From Chloroflexota bacterium (lineage in GTDB: Bacteria; Chloroflexota; Dehalococcoidia; SZUA-161), in assembly GCA_016865955.1 (NCBI GenBank), contig VGNW01000026.1:1-17385 (forward strand): DNA of 17,385 nucleotides, given 5' to 3'. The position numbers and the translations under genes were made by a program. Shown piece after piece: positions 14,948 to 17,385 of the stretch. Numbering within the stretch: the first letter of the stretch is position 1; the number at the start of each line of letters is the position of its first letter. Under the pieces are notes generated by a model. That model had not been told where the DNA came from. It saw only the letters and a list, made by a program, of their open reading frames with translations, and searched no databases.

Positions 14948-16513
14948 ATGAATACTACGGACTTCCTCACCATAGCCAGTGCCATTGCACCGGACCGGCC
15001 GGCGGTAATCTTCGAGGGCAAGAAGCTCACCTATGGGCAGATTAACGAACGCTCGAACAGGCTTGCCCACGCCCTTGCCGGGTTCGGAGTGAAGAAGGGC
15101 GACATGGTGGCGATATTGCAGGTAAACTGCCCGCAGTATCTGGAGACCTACTTCGCAGTTGCCAAGCTCGGTGCAATCTTCAGCCCCTTGAATTTCAGGG
15201 CAAAAGCCGATGAATTGACCTATATGCTCAACTACTGCGAAGCCAAAGCCCTGTTTGCGGGAGAGCGCTATCTGGACATGGTCAACGGCATGCGCAAAGA
15301 TATACCCAAGGTGCAGCAGATTATTAGCATAGACAAGAAAGCCGACCACATGCTCTACTATGAAGATGTATTAGCCAAATCGTCTCCCGATGATGTGGTC
15401 GCTGACATCGGAGATAACGATGTCACAATATTGATGTTCACAGCGGGCACTACGGGGCGACCCAAGGGCGTGCCCTTGACTCATAACAGCTTTGTGTCCT
15501 ACATGCTGACCAATGTGACCCCCGTTGACCCCGAGATAGAGGAGGTCAATCTGCTCACCGTACCCCTGTATCATGTGGCGGGCACTCAGGCGGTGCTGGC
15601 CGCTACTTACGGTGGCAGGACGCTGGCGATGATGAGGCAGTTCGAGGTCAAGGACTGGATGAAGACGGTGCAGGAGACCAAAGCCAATCGCGCTATGCTG
15701 GTGCCCACCATGCTCAAGCGCGTTATCGACGACCCTGACTTTAATAAGTACAATCTTTCCAGCCTCAAGGTGATAACCTACGGCGCTGCCCCGATGCCGT
15801 TCGAGGTCATCAAGAAGGCTATAGACGTATTCCCCGGCGTGATGTTCATCAATGCCTTCGGTCAAACGGAGACTGCCTCTACCATAACTGCGCTCGGACC
15901 CGACGACCATGTCATTACGGGCACCGATGCAGAGAAGGCGAAGAAGCTGAAGAGGCTGCAATCATCCATCGGCAGACCCATGGACGATGTCGAGGTCAAG
16001 ATAGTCGATGAGCACGGCAAAGAGGTGTCCCGGGGCGAGCCTGGCGAGATTGTCGCCCGGGGTCCCAGGGTGATGAGCGGGTACTGGAAAGATGCGGAGA
16101 AGACCGCCAAAGCTATCAGGCATGGCTGGCTGCATACCGGCGATATGGGGTATATGGACGACGAGGGCTATATCTATCTGGCGGGGCGCGGCGACGACAT
16201 GATTATCCGAGGCGGTGAAAACATCTCGCCTGAAGAGGTGGAGAACATTTTGTACGCCCATCCCAAGATAGAGGAAGCTGCGGTCATCGGCATCCCCGAC
16301 CCGGACTGGGGGCAGGAGCCCAAAGCCGTAGTAGTCGTGAAGAAGGGCCAGAACGCAACGCCGGAGGAGATTATCGAGTTCTGCCGTCAGAGGCTTTCCA
16401 GCTTCAAGAGACCCCGCTATGTGGCATTCGTCGATGAGCTGCCGCGCACCTCTACCGGCAAGGTGCTGAAGAGGGTGCTGCGCGAGCATCACGGCAAAGC
16501 GGACAATAAGTAG
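14948..16513 (+). CDS. AMP-forming acyl-CoA ligase (long-chain fatty acid-CoA ligase-like)
   Basis: A 521-residue ANL-superfamily enzyme of normal length. Core motifs occur in order: the phosphate loop MFTAGTTGRPKGVPLTH at 163-179, YGAAPMP at 278-284, INAFGQTETAS at 301-311, the HTGDMGYMDDEGY region at 396-408, the hinge GRGDDMIIRGGENISPEE at 413-430, and PRTSTGKVLKR at 499-509 with catalytic Lys505. It activates a carboxylic acid with ATP through an acyl-adenylate and transfers it to CoA. The context of two crotonases suggests it feeds a beta-oxidation-like route; chain length or aromatic specificity cannot be read from the motifs. An excellent AAGGAGAG ribosome site precedes the ATG. Lys505 lies in the motif that acetyltransferases modify in related enzymes, and a sirtuin gene lies directly upstream. 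It is the last gene of the operon before an intrinsic terminator. Confidence 0.92.
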   Translation: MNTTDFLTIASAIAPDRPAVIFEGKKLTYGQINERSNRLAHALAGFGVKKGDMVAILQVNCPQYLETYFAVAKLGAIFSPLNFRAKADELTYMLNYCEAKALFAGERYLDMVNGMRKDIPKVQQIISIDKKADHMLYYEDVLAKSSPDDVVADIGDNDVTILMFTAGTTGRPKGVPLTHNSFVSYMLTNVTPVDPEIEEVNLLTVPLYHVAGTQAVLAATYGGRTLAMMRQFEVKDWMKTVQETKANRAMLVPTMLKRVIDDPDFNKYNLSSLKVITYGAAPMPFEVIKKAIDVFPGVMFINAFGQTETASTITALGPDDHVITGTDAEKAKKLKRLQSSIGRPMDDVEVKIVDEHGKEVSRGEPGEIVARGPRVMSGYWKDAEKTAKAIRHGWLHTGDMGYMDDEGYIYLAGRGDDMIIRGGENISPEEVENILYAHPKIEEAAVIGIPDPDWGQEPKAVVVVKKGQNATPEEIIEFCRQRLSSFKRPRYVAFVDELPRTSTGKVLKRVLREHHGKADNK

Positions 16514-16543
16514 CCCTGTCGAATCTGAGCTTGAGAACTTGTA

Positions 16544-16584
16544 AGGGAATCGGGAGGCTTTGCCTCCCGATTCCCTCTCTTTTT
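16544..16584 (+). terminator. Strong intrinsic terminator after the acyl-CoA ligase gene
   Basis: A perfect 15-base stem (16544-16558 with 16562-16576) closes on a 3-base TTT loop and is followed by a T-rich run (TCTCTTTTT, five T at 16580-16584). It lies between the convergent ligase and hydrolase genes. The stem alone could also act on minus-strand transcripts, but the T-run is only on the plus side. Confidence 0.92.
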
Positions 16585-16597
16585 CCCGTCTGAACTG

Positions 16598-17272
16598 CTA
16601 CAGCGCATCCGCATATTGCCGGATGTAGCTTCTGACCTCCGAGGCGGGCTGGTAGATGCCAAAGTGTCCCTCGCAGAGAATGTCCGCCTTGAGGTCGATA
16701 AGTTTTTGTAGGGACAGCTTCGCCAGCGCCGGGTCTGCGCCCCATTCGGGGTAATAGGGCCCGTGGATATCCTGCCCGAAGAGTACCCTCCTGCCCCCGA
16801 TGTCCAGATAGGCTGCAATGCTCCCTGCGGTGTGCCCCGGAATGTGAATCACCTCGACTTTGTGTCTGCCGACTTGCAAGGTCTGCGTGGAGCCTTGAAT
16901 CTTCAGGTCAACCCTGCAGGGCACATAGCGTACACCGTAAGCCTCGGCGGCGACCTCGCCGCCCTTCTCCAGAGCCTCGGCATCGAGTTCATGGGCAATT
17001 ATCTCAACATTGAATTCTTTCTGGAACCGGTGCAGCGAGCCGATATGATCGATGTGAGCGTGGGTCACAAGAATACTGTTGAGCTTCTTCGGGTCTAAGC
17101 CGAGCTTCTCCATATTGGACACAAGGGTATCGAAGCTCTTGCCAGCCCCCGCATCGATGAGCATCATTATCTCACCGCCGTCGAGCAGATACACGGAGCA
17201 ATCGAGGGGATGGGAAATATCTGCCCCACCTATCTGATACACATCTCTCCAGACTTTGAACGGTTTGGTCAT
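16598..17272 (-). CDS. Metallo-beta-lactamase-fold hydrolase (glyoxalase II-like)
   Basis: A 224-residue single-domain protein of the metallo-beta-lactamase superfamily. The metal-binding signature THAHIDHIG supplies His71, His73, Asp75 and His76. His147 (HIPGHTAGS), Asp168 (FGQDIHG) and His203 (CEGHFG) complete a two-metal site. The fold hydrolyses thioesters, lactones or similar bonds, and in an acyl-CoA setting a thioesterase-like role is reasonable, though unproven. It has no signal peptide, so it should be cytosolic. The start ATG at 17270-17272 follows AAAGGAG 7 bases upstream. It converges with the acyl-CoA ligase across the terminator and lies 23 bases after the end of another minus-strand gene, with which it probably forms an operon. 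Substrate is unknown; a beta-lactamase is unlikely. Confidence 0.88.
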   Translation of the reverse strand: MTKPFKVWRDVYQIGGADISHPLDCSVYLLDGGEIMMLIDAGAGKSFDTLVSNMEKLGLDPKKLNSILVTHAHIDHIGSLHRFQKEFNVEIIAHELDAEALEKGGEVAAEAYGVRYVPCRVDLKIQGSTQTLQVGRHKVEVIHIPGHTAGSIAAYLDIGGRRVLFGQDIHGPYYPEWGADPALAKLSLQKLIDLKADILCEGHFGIYQPASEVRSYIRQYADAL

Positions 17273-17290
17273 AGAATAGCTCCTTTAGCT

Positions 17291-17300
17291 TTCAGCTATC
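17291..17300. repeat. Second copy of the TTCAGCTATC word
   Basis: An exact copy of the 10-base word at 14856-14865, here overlapping the stop codon of the partial gene and the leader of the hydrolase gene. It may be a remnant of a dispersed intergenic repeat. Confidence 0.3.
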
Positions 17301-17385
17301 TGAGGTTGTTCACGAATTCATGTACGGCGGTACAGTTCAGGGCATGATGCCTGCCTTCTATGTTCAACTCTCCCGCGCATGTGGA
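17296..17385 (-). CDS. C-terminal end of an unidentified gene (cut by window edge)
   Basis: A minus-strand frame is open from the window edge for 29 codons and stops with TAG at 17296-17298. The visible tail contains CAGELNIEGRHHALNC and ends in EFVNNLR. It reads like a plausible soluble protein terminus, and its stop lies 23 bases before the hydrolase start, an operon-like spacing. I do not recognise the family from so little sequence. The competing plus-strand frame here lacks a ribosome site. Confidence 0.45.
   Translation of the reverse strand, partial: STCAGELNIEGRHHALNCTAVHEFVNNLR

Noticed and set aside
17320..17385. Plus-strand frame starting MYGGTVQG at the right edge
   Set aside because: No Shine-Dalgarno precedes it, and the minus-strand frame in the same place has operon-like spacing to the hydrolase. 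The plus frame cannot be fully excluded because the window ends.
1..17385. CRISPR arrays, tRNA or rRNA genes, insertion sequences
   Set aside because: No regularly spaced repeats, RNA gene cores, transposase motifs or terminal inverted repeats were seen while reading either strand.

Overview
The window looks like a fragment of a strictly anaerobic bacterial genome, possibly Dehalococcoidia-like (Chloroflexota) or Desulfobacterota. That placement is inferred from gene content only: a very large ATP-dependent 2-hydroxyacyl-CoA dehydratase-type activase, crotonases, an acyl-CoA ligase next to a sirtuin, and no oxygen-dependent enzymes. No RNA gene, insertion sequence or CRISPR array is visible.

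Left part (1-7680, minus strand). Nine genes run in one direction: a small unrecognised protein with three YxPD repeats, an OleA/FabH-like ketosynthase, a FabF-like ketosynthase, a dedicated acyl carrier protein, two different phytoene-desaturase-like (CrtI-type) FAD oxidoreductases, FabG, FabZ, and the first 121 residues of a FabI cut by the window edge. Together they supply nearly every step of a private type II fatty acid cycle (two condensing enzymes, carrier, ketoreductase, dehydratase, enoyl reductase), plus two flavoproteins of the carotenoid desaturase/saturase class. This is a lipid-modification or polyene/polycyclic acyl locus rather than ordinary membrane FAS. The gene mix resembles the FAS II plus CrtI-like clusters proposed for ladderane lipids in anammox bacteria; the product here is unknown. 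A sigma70-like promoter with an adjacent palindrome lies at 7733-7774, ahead of the small protein.

Centre (7846-12093, minus strand). One 1415-residue protein contains two BcrA/HgdC-type ATPase modules, a cysteine-rich linker, and a DUF2229/HgdB-like C-terminal half. It is a predicted ATP-driven low-potential electron-transfer protein. A 335-base divergent intergenic region (12094-12428) separates it from the right part and holds a good promoter for each side.

Right part (12429-17385). A four-gene plus-strand operon encodes two enoyl-CoA hydratase/isomerase-family proteins, a sirtuin and an AMP-forming acyl-CoA ligase. It ends at a strong intrinsic terminator (16544-16584). On the minus strand, converging on the same terminator region, are a metallo-beta-lactamase-fold hydrolase and the last 29 codons of an unidentified gene. 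This half looks like acyl-CoA catabolism, with likely sirtuin control of the ligase. Sampled lines are clearly richer in G+C here than in the lipid cluster, which suggests that the lipid locus has a different history.
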